The position numbers and the translations under genes are program-made. A DNA stretch of 64,000 nt from CAVSJJ01 sp963771015. Lineage in GTDB: Bacteria; Actinomycetota; Actinomycetes; Actinomycetales; Dermatophilaceae. The stretch is taken from the NCBI GenBank assembly GCA_963771015.1, contig CAVYRN010000002.1:62001-126000 (forward strand). Direction: 5' to 3'. Of the stretch, positions 23,650 through 31,415 are shown in pieces (position 1 is the first letter of the stretch; each line of letters begins with the position of its first letter). The notes under the pieces are model-generated. The model was not told the DNA's origin. It searched no databases and saw nothing but the letters and a program-made list of their open reading frames with translations.

Positions 23650-24225
23650 TCAGGTGGTTGTGGAACCGGTGCTCTTGGAACGGGCGGTCTTGGAACCGGT
23701 GTTCGTGGAACCGGTGGTCTTGGAACGGGTGCTCGAGCCACGGGTTGCGCTCGGTCGCGCTCCCTTGGCCGCTCGCCCGGACCCGGTGGAGGTGCTGCGT
23801 CTGGCCTGTCGTACGGCCGGCGAACCCGACGGCGGCTCGCTCTGCCCCGAGCCCTCGTCGCGGGCGGCGACCGTCCCGACGAAGGACTCGTAGACATCGA
23901 TGAGGGTGGCCTTCTGCCGGGCGGTGAGGCCGGGGTCTGCGGAGATGGCCCGTCGGACACTCGGGACGTCGGCCGATGCCGTCGGGTGCTCGTCGAGGAT
24001 GCCCGCCTTGACATAGAGGGTCTCCGCCGAGACCTCGAGGCCCTTGGCGAGCTGCTGCAGGATCTCGGCGCTCGGCCGCTTCAGGCCGCGCTCGATCTGG
24101 GAGAGGTAGGGGTTGGACACCCCGGCCCGGTCGGAGAGCTGACGCAGCGACAGCTGGGCCGACTGACGCTGCTCACGCAGGTAGTCGCCCAGCGCTGCCA
24201 GGTCGTTCAGCGGGTTCCGGCTCAT
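23650..24225 (-). CDS. XRE-family transcriptional regulator (upstream of the HbhA-like gene)
   Basis: A 191-residue regulator. The helix-turn-helix lies at about residues 15-70 (LSLRQLSDRAGVSNPYLSQI, ERGLKRPSAEILQQLAKGL). After residue 130 the protein turns into a low-complexity Ser/Thr/Gly/Lys tail built of short repeats (TGSKTARSKSTGSTTT), probably disordered and basic. It ends 19 bases before the HbhA-like gene, so the two should be cotranscribed. An inverted repeat inside its own promoter suggests autoregulation. Rv0474 of M. tuberculosis is the positional equivalent. Confidence 0.88.
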   Translation of the reverse strand: MSRNPLNDLAALGDYLREQRQSAQLSLRQLSDRAGVSNPYLSQIERGLKRPSAEILQQLAKGLEVSAETLYVKAGILDEHPTASADVPSVRRAISADPGLTARQKATLIDVYESFVGTVAARDEGSGQSEPPSGSPAVRQARRSTSTGSGRAAKGARPSATRGSSTRSKTTGSTNTGSKTARSKSTGSTTT

Positions 24226-24238
24226 GTCCCCAGTATGC

Positions 24239-24254
24239 TTGCTCTGGTTAGCAA
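24239..24254 (-). promoter_or_regulatory. Inverted repeat between -35 and -10 of the XRE gene
   Basis: TTGCT-N6-AGCAA lies between a possible -35 (TTGCAT) and -10 (CATACT) on the minus strand, spaced 18 bases. This is the usual place for an operator and fits autorepression by the XRE protein it precedes. Confidence 0.5.
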
Positions 24255-24301
24255 AATGCAAACCCGAGTAAGCGTCGGGGTCCGCCCGGTGGCATTGGGC
24301 A

Positions 24302-24347
24302 CGGGTATGCCGCCGGCCGCCCCCTGCGGTGGCCGGCGGCATACCCG
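24302..24347 (-). terminator. Terminator hairpin after the DUF4395 gene
   Basis: Perfect 17-bp stem (24302-24318 with 24331-24347) and a 12-base loop, 34 bases after the DUF4395 stop. Both arms contain the heptamer GTATGCC/GGCATAC that is over-represented across this window. Confidence 0.8.
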
Positions 24348-24380
24348 CTGGTCAACGGCCCGATGGCGGGCCGCCCGGCG

Positions 24381-24887
24381 TCAGAAGGCGGCGGCCCCGG
24401 CCCGCCGCAACGAGATGTCGGCGCAGGCCGCACAGGTCTGCTCGGGTACGACGCCGAACCGGATGAGCCACCCGAACGCCCAGCACCCGGCGCAGAAGCC
24501 GACGACGGCCTCGAGGGTCGCGAAGCCCACGAGCAGGGCAAGCAGCGCCTCCTCGGCCGTGGCGTGCCCGAGGCCCAGGCCCAGCACCGCGGCGACGCTC
24601 GTCAGGGCCAGGCCGACCCCCTGGGCGAACCGCTTGGGCGGGCCGGCGACGAGTCGGGGCGTGCCGAGCCGGGGTGCGACGACCTTCGTGGCGAGCAGAC
24701 CGAGCGGGTCGAACCGCGGGCCGGAGGCCACCCGGAGGGCGAACCCCACGGCGAGGACGGGAACGAGCCAGCGCCACCCGGCCGCGAGGCCGACCACCCC
24801 GAGGGCGGCCACCCCGGCGGCGACGACGCGGGCCGCCTTCTCGTTGACGATCTCGGGGAAACCCACGAGTGAGCGAATAGATGCCAT
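24381..24887 (-). CDS. DUF4395 family membrane protein
   Basis: A 168-residue membrane protein with about four hydrophobic helices (WRWLVPVLAVGFALRVASG near 40; LALTSVAAVLGLGLG near 92; LLALLVGFATLEAVVGF near 114). The start, FPEIVNEKAARVVAAGVA, is the DUF4395 signature. Two cysteine pairs occur near the end, in CAGC and CAAC, which suggests redox or metal chemistry; relatives often sit next to thioredoxin-like or sulfurtransferase genes, but none is seen here. The 218-bp spacer to the BKACE gene holds nothing recognisable. Confidence 0.8.
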   Translation of the reverse strand: MASIRSLVGFPEIVNEKAARVVAAGVAALGVVGLAAGWRWLVPVLAVGFALRVASGPRFDPLGLLATKVVAPRLGTPRLVAGPPKRFAQGVGLALTSVAAVLGLGLGHATAEEALLALLVGFATLEAVVGFCAGCWAFGWLIRFGVVPEQTCAACADISLRRAGAAAF

Positions 24888-25105
24888 AACGGCTGATTAT
24901 GAGCAAGGTTTCCCGGGCCCGCTCCTGGCGCCCACGTTGTGGACACCTCCGGAACCGGCCCCACCTCAGCGAGGCCGAGCGCGCCGCCGCCCTCCCCGGC
25001 CGGCTCCACACCGACAACCACCACCGCGTCCCCAACCGCCATCGGCGGCGCCTCACCCGCCGGCCGCGTGCCCGACACCTCGCGGGGCAGACCGCCGAGC
25101 CGTAC

Positions 25106-25960
25106 CTAGCGCGCCCGACGGTCCTTGACGCCGAGCAGCTCCCGCGCCTGCGCCGACGTCAGCGGCGGCCGCTGCATGAGGGTGGCCAGCGCGGCCGCCC
25201 GGGCGACGAGCTCGTCGTTGTGCTCGACGAGCCGTCCCCGAGCGAAGACGATGTTGTCCTCCATGCCGACCCGCAGATGCCCACCGGCGGACAGGCCGGC
25301 CGCGATCATCGGCAGGTGGCCGCGACCGATGCCCGTCACCGACCACGACGTCGTCTCGGGTGGGAGCATCGCCACCCCCGCCATGAGGGCGGCGGTCGTC
25401 GACGGCATGGCGCCGGGAACGCCGGTCACGAAGTCGACGTGCACCCTCCCGCCGAACGGAAGCCCATGGGTGTCGATGAGCCGGCGCAGCGCGTGCACGT
25501 GACCGAGGTCGAAGAGCTCGAACTCCGGCACCACCTCGCGCTCCTGGGCGAGGACGTAGAGCTCGCTCATGAACGGCCACGGGTTGAGGAAGACGTCGTC
25601 GCCGAAGTTCGTCGTCCCGCAGGTCAGCGAGCACGAGTCCGGCTCGGCGTCGAGCACGGTGAGCCGCCACTCGAGCGGGTCATGGACCGAGCCGCCGGTC
25701 GACAGCTGGACGACGAGGTCGGTCTCGGACCGTACGGCGTCGACCACCGCCCGCAGCAGCCCTGGGTCGAGGGTGGGGGCGTGGTCGGCGTCGCGGATGT
25801 GCAGGTGGATGAGCCCCGCCCCGGCCGTCTCGCAGCGGCGGGCGGTCTCGACGAGCTCCTCGAGCGTCGTCGGCAGCTGGGGGACGTCGGCCTTGGCATG
25901 TTCGGCGCCGGTGGGCGCGACGGTGATGAGGGTGCCCGGAACGGGAGTGCTGGTCGCCAT
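25106..25960 (-). CDS. Beta-keto acid cleavage enzyme (BKACE, DUF849)
   Basis: Zinc-dependent TIM-barrel enzyme family that condenses a beta-keto acid with acetyl-CoA and splits it into acetoacetate and a new CoA ester; 3-keto-5-aminohexanoate cleavage in lysine fermentation is the founding case. The protein is 284 residues, normal for the family. The metal-binding HxH is seen in LIHLHIRDADH near residue 50, and GGHLRVGMEDNIVFARG near 235 is the conserved C-terminal block. No partner pathway genes are adjacent: the neighbours are a DUF4395 membrane protein and YgfZ. The substrate is therefore open. Confidence 0.88.
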   Translation of the reverse strand: MATSTPVPGTLITVAPTGAEHAKADVPQLPTTLEELVETARRCETAGAGLIHLHIRDADHAPTLDPGLLRAVVDAVRSETDLVVQLSTGGSVHDPLEWRLTVLDAEPDSCSLTCGTTNFGDDVFLNPWPFMSELYVLAQEREVVPEFELFDLGHVHALRRLIDTHGLPFGGRVHVDFVTGVPGAMPSTTAALMAGVAMLPPETTSWSVTGIGRGHLPMIAAGLSAGGHLRVGMEDNIVFARGRLVEHNDELVARAAALATLMQRPPLTSAQARELLGVKDRRAR

Positions 25961-25992
25961 GCCCCCACTATGTCAGGAGATCCTGCGGCGGA

Positions 25993-27021
25993 TCAGGGCG
26001 ATACGACGACTGTTTGCGCGGCAGCGACGCCATCGGCGACAAGATCGGCATCCGTCGGGGTGTTTCGCTTGACGACGGCGAGCGCGATCGGGCCGTCGAC
26101 GTGGTGCCGGGCGACCGAGGTGAGCCGCCCCATCTCCCGCCCATCGAGGGTGACCGCGGAACCGGCCGTCGGCAGCACGTGGCTCGAGCCGTCGAGGTGG
26201 AGGAAGACGAGCCGTCGCGGTGGCCGGCCGAGGTTGTGCACCCGGGCGACGGTCTCCTGCCCGCGGTAGCACCCCTTGTCGAGGTGGACGGCGGTGCGCA
26301 GCCAGTCCACCTCGTGCGGGATCGTCCGGTGGTCGGTCTCGAAGCCCAGCCGGGGACGCCAGGCGGCCACCCGCAGGGCCTCGGCCGCCCACATGCCGGC
26401 GAGCTCGCGGTCCCCGACCGCCGCGGCGAGGTCGGCGCGCGGCACGATGAGCTCGCGCCAGGCGCGGTCGGCGCCGGGGTGGCCCTCGACGGGACCGTAT
26501 GCCGCCGTCTCGCCGACCGGACCCGGCCACGGGTCCCGCCAGGCGAGCGGCTCCGGGTCCGCCGACTCCGCCGCCACCGGCTCGCCGAGGACGGCATACG
26601 TCTCGCTGACGTCGGCCACCTCGACCCGGAGCATGAAGCGCATCGAGTCCAGCCAGGCGGCGAGGGCGGCGGCGGTTCCCGGTTCGACGCTCAGCCAGGT
26701 CCGCTCGCCGTCGTCGACGAGATGGAGCGCGTGCTCGACGTGCCCGTTCGGGGTGAGCACGAGGGACTCCACCGAGGTTCGCGGGGGCAGGTCGGCCATC
26801 TCCTGCGTCGTCATCGACCGGAGCCACGACAACCGGTCCGGGCCGGTCACGGTGACGACGCCGCGGTGGGAGAGGTCGACGACGGCCAGCCCCTCCTGCA
26901 GGAGTCGCTGTTCGCGCATCGGGTCGCCGTAGTGGGCAGCGACGCCCGCGTCAACGCCCTCGCCCCGCACCGCCCCGGGCCGGGCGAGCAGCGGGGAGGC
27001 GGCGAGTTCGGTGGGGCTCAC
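25993..27021 (-). CDS. Folate-binding YgfZ/GcvT-like protein
   Basis: Tetrahydrofolate-binding protein of 342 residues related to glycine-cleavage T protein; YgfZ proteins help build or repair iron-sulfur clusters. The diagnostic motif KGCYRGQETVARVHNLG lies near residue 245. The N-terminal LLQEGLAVVDLSHRGVVTV and TTQEMADLPP segments fit GcvT-like folds. The start overlaps the fur-type gene stop by four bases, so both are coupled. In many actinobacteria the order Fur-YgfZ is conserved beside this region. Confidence 0.92.
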   Translation of the reverse strand: MSPTELAASPLLARPGAVRGEGVDAGVAAHYGDPMREQRLLQEGLAVVDLSHRGVVTVTGPDRLSWLRSMTTQEMADLPPRTSVESLVLTPNGHVEHALHLVDDGERTWLSVEPGTAAALAAWLDSMRFMLRVEVADVSETYAVLGEPVAAESADPEPLAWRDPWPGPVGETAAYGPVEGHPGADRAWRELIVPRADLAAAVGDRELAGMWAAEALRVAAWRPRLGFETDHRTIPHEVDWLRTAVHLDKGCYRGQETVARVHNLGRPPRRLVFLHLDGSSHVLPTAGSAVTLDGREMGRLTSVARHHVDGPIALAVVKRNTPTDADLVADGVAAAQTVVVSP

Positions 27022-27578
27022 CGGGGCTCCTCTCTGGCGACGTCTGGTGCGACATGTGGGACGTCGGGTGGGTCGGCGTTGTCGGCAGGGTCAACGCGCT
27101 GGACCGCGCCCGCATTCTCGGCTGTGCCCACGATCTCGGCCACACCCGCGATCTCGGCCACACCCGCCGCGGCGCAGCGAGCGCACAGCCCGTGGATCGC
27201 CGCGTGGGTGATGTCGGCCTCGAACCCGCTCCGAGCGGCCAGCCCGGAGACGAAGTCGTCGGCGAGCTCGGCCGGGATCTCGCCCACCCAGCCGCAGCCG
27301 CGGCACAGCAGGTGGACATGGGTCGCGTGGCTCGTCAGGTGGTAGCTCGGAACCCGGTGGTCGACATGGGTGTGGCTGACCAGCCCGAGCTCCTGCAGGG
27401 CATCGAGAGACCGGTAGACGGTCGACGCCGACATCGCGCTGCCCCCGTCGGCCGCGACGGCCTCGACGATGGCCTCCGGGCTGGCGTGCCCGAGCCGGGA
27501 CACGGCCTCGAGAACCCGCTGGCGCTGCGACGTGAGGCGCATGCCGTGGGCATGCAGCCGTTCGCCGAGATCGCTCAT
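27018..27578 (-). CDS. Fur-family metalloregulator
   Basis: Ferric-uptake-type repressor of 186 residues. The winged-helix DNA-binding half (RLTSQRQRVLEAVSRLGHA, STVYRSLDALQELGLVSH) is followed by the metal-binding half with HVHLLCRGCG and HGLCARC, two CxxC pairs for structural zinc. After about residue 142 comes a nonconserved tail of about 45 residues with repeated GVAEIxGxAE units, absent in typical Fur proteins of 140-150 residues. It could sense iron, zinc, manganese or peroxide. The only iron-style box found in the window is a DtxR/IdeR type, so Fur is not the likely reader of that one. Confidence 0.9.
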   Translation of the reverse strand: MSDLGERLHAHGMRLTSQRQRVLEAVSRLGHASPEAIVEAVAADGGSAMSASTVYRSLDALQELGLVSHTHVDHRVPSYHLTSHATHVHLLCRGCGWVGEIPAELADDFVSGLAARSGFEADITHAAIHGLCARCAAAGVAEIAGVAEIVGTAENAGAVQRVDPADNADPPDVPHVAPDVAREEPR

Positions 27579-27616
27579 CTCCCCACTCTAGGCCGGACGC
27601 GGCGGCGGGGCCGCGG

Positions 27617-28129
27617 TCAGTCGACGCGCTTGAGCTCGGCCGACAGATGCGAGGTGAGCGGCTCCCCCATCGCGGCCATGTCCATCGCCCACATGAGGTT
27701 GCCCTCGACGTAGCCGTACATCCGGTGGCCCGCGGCATACGCCTTGGCATGCGGGCTGCGCATGACGCCGTCGGTCGCCAGCTCGACCTTCGCCGGCTGG
27801 GCCGTGCCGGCATACATCTCGACGATCCCCGTCGGGTGGGCGAGCAGCAGCTCGACGTTCGCGCCGTGGTCGTCGGGCTCGGTCATCCGCCAGAAGCCGA
27901 GCTCGGTGCCCGCCTGGCGGACCACCTCCCCGGACTCGTCGAGCAGCCAGGTGCGGCTCTCCCACCGCAGGAACGGCCGGCCGTCATGGCTGCAGACGAC
28001 CTCCTGCCCGAAGCGGGTCGAGGCATCCATCGTGGGGTAGCCGACGATGCCGGCCCCCTCCCACCGGCCGACGAGCCAGGCGAGCGGGGCGATGTCGGGG
28101 TGCAGGTCGGTGTCGAGGACGAAGGGCAC
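27617..28129 (-). CDS. Nitrobindin-like heme-binding beta-barrel (FABP family)
   Basis: A 170-residue beta-barrel protein of the THAP4/nitrobindin family, which carries ferric heme and reacts with nitric oxide or peroxynitrite. LAWLVGRWEGAGIVGYP near the N-terminus is the signature GxWxGxG, and the C-terminal histidine in EPLTSHLSAELKRV sits where the axial heme ligand is expected. GTG 28129 is the start that gives the usual length. It precedes the Fur-type gene on the same strand by about 40 bases. Confidence 0.85.
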   Translation of the reverse strand: MPFVLDTDLHPDIAPLAWLVGRWEGAGIVGYPTMDASTRFGQEVVCSHDGRPFLRWESRTWLLDESGEVVRQAGTELGFWRMTEPDDHGANVELLLAHPTGIVEMYAGTAQPAKVELATDGVMRSPHAKAYAAGHRMYGYVEGNLMWAMDMAAMGEPLTSHLSAELKRVD

Positions 28130-28200
28130 GAGGGGATGCTAGCCGCCCACCCGGCCGGCGAGCCAGGGAGGGAGCGAGGGTATGCCGCGTGCCGAGGCGG

Positions 28201-28280
28201 CTCGTCCGGGCCGGCGTGGGTCGGCTCGGGCCGGCGCGGGCCGGTCCGGGCCGGTGCGGGCCGGCGCGGGTCGGCTCGGG
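28201..28280 (-). repeat. 10-bp tandem array touching the membrane-protein stop codon
   Basis: Eight decamers related to CCGGCGCGGG, ending on the base next to the stop codon of the following minus-strand gene. It lies directly 3' of that gene. Confidence 0.8.
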
Positions 28281-29228
28281 TCAGCGGAGGAAGGCCCAGG
28301 CGAGCGCGTAGGCGACCACCGCGGACACGAGCACCGAGGCCACCCCCGAGGCCACCTGCGAGCGGAGGGTCGTGATCGCCGGCAGGGGCGCGAGCACCCG
28401 GCGCAGCGCATGGCTCACGGCGGCGACGACGAAGCCGACGAGGACGGCCCGCGCGGTCGCCGGGTCGTTCTGCACCGCCGCCACCGCGGCGGCGGCGCCC
28501 CCGCCGAGCAGCATGCCGAACGGCAGGAGCCACGGTCGCAGCGGCGGCACCGGCGTGAGCAGCTCGACGAGGGAGCCTGCGGCGATGGCAGCCAGGGCGA
28601 CGGTGAGCACGGCGAGGCCGCCGTCGAACCGCGCGAGGGCGACGTAGCACGACCCCAGCGCCGCGATCGAGATACCGGCCGCCGTGACGGCGACGGACTG
28701 GGTCAGCCGGCCCCGGCCGTCGCGGCGCAGCAGCTGGTGGAGGAACATGACGACGAGGGCCGCCGCGAGGGCGACGGGGACGTAGGTGAGATAGGGCTCC
28801 CCGGTCGTCTTCCACACGGCACCCGCCGCGCCGAGGGCCGCGACGGCGATGGAGAGCGGCGCGCCGAACCGGCTCGTCGACCCGAGCAGGCCCGGCCAGC
28901 CCCAGGCGATGACGAGACCGGCCCAGGCCACCGCGATGGCGAGGAGCAGGCCGTCGCCGAGGGCGCCGGTGGCGGCGTTGCCGGCATACCCGGCCAGGGC
29001 GAGAAGAACGGCGGTGAGGATCGTGGCGATCGGGACCCCGCCGAGGCGTCCGGCCGCGGGCGACGCGAGCGGCGGCCGCCCGGCCCGACGGGCGCGCTTC
29101 TGGTGCTTGGCCGCGGCGGCCCGGCGGGCGGACCGCGTCTGGTAGACGGGGTCCTCACCTGCGGTCACCTGCTCCCCCGCCGCGGTCTCATCCACCTCGG
29201 GCGGCTCGGGCGACGTCACGCTCGGCAT
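28281..29228 (-). CDS. Polytopic membrane protein of unknown function
   Basis: A 315-residue protein. The first 65 residues are hydrophilic with a basic patch (RSARRAAAAKHQKRARRAG), then about eight or nine hydrophobic helices follow up to the C-terminus (SVLVSAVVAYALAWAFLR). No transport or catalytic motif is recognisable. It lies between the MoaD-like gene, seven bases upstream, and the nitrobindin-like gene. I do not recognise the family beyond an actinobacterial conserved membrane protein. Confidence 0.75.
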   Translation of the reverse strand: MPSVTSPEPPEVDETAAGEQVTAGEDPVYQTRSARRAAAAKHQKRARRAGRPPLASPAAGRLGGVPIATILTAVLLALAGYAGNAATGALGDGLLLAIAVAWAGLVIAWGWPGLLGSTSRFGAPLSIAVAALGAAGAVWKTTGEPYLTYVPVALAAALVVMFLHQLLRRDGRGRLTQSVAVTAAGISIAALGSCYVALARFDGGLAVLTVALAAIAAGSLVELLTPVPPLRPWLLPFGMLLGGGAAAAVAAVQNDPATARAVLVGFVVAAVSHALRRVLAPLPAITTLRSQVASGVASVLVSAVVAYALAWAFLR

Positions 29229-29235
29229 CCTCCCA

Positions 29236-29514
29236 TCAGCCGCCCGCGAACGGGGGCAGAACCTCGATGATCATGCCCGGAAGCACACCCTGACCGGGCG
29301 CGACGACGAGCCCGTCGACGAGGACCGAGCAGGCCGGGAGGACGTCGGCGAGGGCCGGATGCCGGCCCAGGGCCTCCTCGAGCGCCGCGCCGACCGACCC
29401 GACCGGGCCGAGGAGCTCCTCGTCGAGCTCGGTGGCATGGGCCGCCGCCGCCCAGTACCGGACGGTGACGATCGCCTCGCCGGGTGACGACGGGACCGGG
29501 GCCGCCGGTGCCAC
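29236..29514 (-). CDS. MoaD/ThiS-family sulfur carrier protein
   Basis: Ubiquitin-like sulfur carrier of about 92 residues. VTVRYWAAAAHATELDEELL opens the fold and VLPPFAGG closes it; the C-terminal Gly-Gly is where such proteins are thiocarboxylated to deliver sulfur to molybdopterin or thiamine precursors. The start is uncertain: GTG 29514 gives a sensible length, but the frame continues open into the glnR promoter region. No other molybdopterin gene is near, so the pathway is inferred from family only. Confidence 0.85.
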   Translation of the reverse strand: MAPAAPVPSSPGEAIVTVRYWAAAAHATELDEELLGPVGSVGAALEEALGRHPALADVLPACSVLVDGLVVAPGQGVLPGMIIEVLPPFAGG

Positions 29515-29633
29515 GGGGCCGCCGGGGCCGTCGAGACCGTCGAGACCGCCGCGGGACCGAGCCCCGGCTGACCTGGTCTCATCTCCCGGGGGTCCGGGTC
29601 TCTGACACTCATATCGTCCTATCCTGATGGGCA

Positions 29634-30344
29634 ATGGCCCAGCTGTTGCTCCTGACAAACGCCTTGGCGCCCAGCGCCGAGGTGCTGCCTGCGTTGGCGC
29701 TGTTGGCCCACCATGTTCGCATCCTCCCCGCCGAGGCCTCGGCCCTGGTCGACGCCCCGGACGCCGACGCGGTCATCGTCGACGCCCGCCGCGAGCTCGC
29801 GATGGCCAAGTCGCTGTGCCGTGTCATCCGCACGACCGGGCTGTCGGCGCCGCTCCTCGTCATCCTCACCGAGGGCGGGCTCGCGGGCCTGACCATCGAC
29901 TGGGGCATCGACGACGTCCTCCTCGACAGCGCGGGCCCGGCCGAGGTCGAGGCCCGGCTGCGGCTCGCCGTCGGGCGGCGCATGGACGACGCGGACGACG
30001 CCGACCTGCGGATCACGAGCGGCGCGCTCATCATCGACGAGGCGAGCTACTCGGTGCGACTGCACGGCGGGACGTTGGACCTCACCTACAAGGAGTTCGA
30101 GCTCCTCAAGTACCTCGCCCAGCACCCCGGCCGGGTCTTCACCCGGGCCCAGCTGCTCCAGGAGGTCTGGGGCTACGACTACTACGGCGGCACCCGCACC
30201 GTCGACGTCCACGTGCGGCGGCTGCGCGCCAAGCTGGGCGCCGACCACGAGGCGCTCATCGGCACCGTCCGCAACGTCGGCTACCGCTTCGTCCCCGCCG
30301 AGGCCCCCGTCCTCGCCGAAGCCGACGGGACGGCCGCCCCCTGA
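29634..30344 (+). CDS. glnR: Nitrogen-metabolism response regulator GlnR
   Basis: Orphan OmpR-type regulator that controls nitrogen assimilation genes in actinobacteria and lacks a partner kinase. The protein is 236 residues. The atypical receiver domain starts AQLLLLTNALAPSAEVLPAL and keeps the aspartate in VIVDARRELA; the winged-helix domain contains LDLTYKEFELLKYLAQHPG and VDVHVRRLRAKLGADHEAL, which closely match GlnR of M. tuberculosis. glnR next to mshD is also the arrangement there. The stop codon overlaps the proposed CTG start of mshD. Confidence 0.95.
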   Translation: MAQLLLLTNALAPSAEVLPALALLAHHVRILPAEASALVDAPDADAVIVDARRELAMAKSLCRVIRTTGLSAPLLVILTEGGLAGLTIDWGIDDVLLDSAGPAEVEARLRLAVGRRMDDADDADLRITSGALIIDEASYSVRLHGGTLDLTYKEFELLKYLAQHPGRVFTRAQLLQEVWGYDYYGGTRTVDVHVRRLRAKLGADHEALIGTVRNVGYRFVPAEAPVLAEADGTAAP

Positions 30345-31303
30345 GCGCCGTCACCCTCCGGTCCGTCGGCGCGCTCGGCGCCGACGAGCGCGCCGCCGTC
30401 ACCGCCCTGGCCGCCCGAGCCGCCGCGGCCGACGGGATCGCCCCCCTCTCGGAGTCCTTCGTCATCGGCCTGCACCGGTCCGGGCGCGGCGAGGTCCGAC
30501 ACGTCCTCGGGTATGCCGCGGACGGTGGCGTCGCGGCCTACGGCCAGGTGGCCCCCGACGACGCGGCCGAGCTGGTCGTCGACCCGGACCGGCGCGGACA
30601 GGGCATCGGCCGTGAGCTCGCCGACCGGCTCGTCGACCAGGGCGCCGCCCGGGTCTGGGCGCACGGCGACCTGCCTGCCGCACGGACCCTCGCCGCGGGC
30701 CGGGGGTGGCGCCGCGTTCGCGACCTCTACCTCATGCAGCGCCCGCTCACCGCCGCCGATGCCGGACCGGTCGAGCTCCCGGCGGGGTTCGCGGCGCGGG
30801 CCTTCGCCCCCGGCGCCGACGACGAGGCGTGGGTCGAGACCAACGGCGCCGCCTTCGCCGAGCATCCGGAGCAGGGCCGGCTGCGGATCGAGGACCTCCA
30901 CGAGCGGATGAGGCTGCCCTGGTTCGAGGCGGCCGGGCTCATCGTCGTCGAGGACGTCCGGCGCGGCCCCGGGGCCCCGGCGATCGCGGCGTTCCACTGG
31001 ACCAAGGTCGAGCCGGGCGACGCCGGCCCGGGACAGGACCGACCCGGGTCGGGTGGGGCCCCCGACCCTGACGAGGGTGCGGTGGCCGGCCCGAGCGGCG
31101 AGGTCTACGTCCTCGGCGTGCATCCGGCATACCAGGGGCGCGGGCTCGCCGGCCCGGTGACCCGGCTCGGCCTGGCCCACCTCGCCCGCCGGGGCCTGGC
31201 CCGGGTCCACCTCTACGTCGACGGCGACAACGTCCCGGCCCGCCGGACGTACGCCCGGCTCGGGTTCGTCGATGCCTCCGTCGACGTCATGTATGCCGCG
31301 TAG
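30341..31303 (+). CDS. mshD: Mycothiol synthase (tandem GNAT acetyltransferase), CTG start
   Basis: Last enzyme of mycothiol synthesis; acetylates the cysteinyl amine of Cys-GlcN-Ins. About 320 residues with two GNAT domains. The acetyl-CoA loops are DRRGQGIGRELADRL (about residue 80) and AYQGRGLAGPVTRLG (about 263), and EVYVLGVHP plus FHWTKVEPGD are shared with known MshD. The family start aligns at LSAVTLRS. No ATG, GTG or TTG exists in frame there, but CTG 30341 overlaps the glnR stop as CTGA, copying the ATGA/GTGA couplings elsewhere in the window. A non-AUG start is therefore proposed. A Gly/Pro/Asp loop (GQDRPGSGGAPDPDEG) is inserted in the second domain. Confidence 0.9.
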   Translation: MSAVTLRSVGALGADERAAVTALAARAAAADGIAPLSESFVIGLHRSGRGEVRHVLGYAADGGVAAYGQVAPDDAAELVVDPDRRGQGIGRELADRLVDQGAARVWAHGDLPAARTLAAGRGWRRVRDLYLMQRPLTAADAGPVELPAGFAARAFAPGADDEAWVETNGAAFAEHPEQGRLRIEDLHERMRLPWFEAAGLIVVEDVRRGPGAPAIAAFHWTKVEPGDAGPGQDRPGSGGAPDPDEGAVAGPSGEVYVLGVHPAYQGRGLAGPVTRLGLAHLARRGLARVHLYVDGDNVPARRTYARLGFVDASVDVMYAA

Positions 31304-31415
31304 CGGCCCCGTCTGAGGCCGTCGCGGCGTGCCGTGGTCCATGGCACCCCGGGGCCTCCTGCGACGGCCGACGGGTCGCTCGCCGCCTCGTTGCCGACCT
31401 GCGAGGATGGGGTGC

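Noticed and set aside
27018..27578. Linking the Fur-type regulator to the iron box at 48.4 kb
   Set aside because: The box has the TTAGG/CCTAA ends of DtxR/IdeR sites and not the AT-rich Fur pattern.
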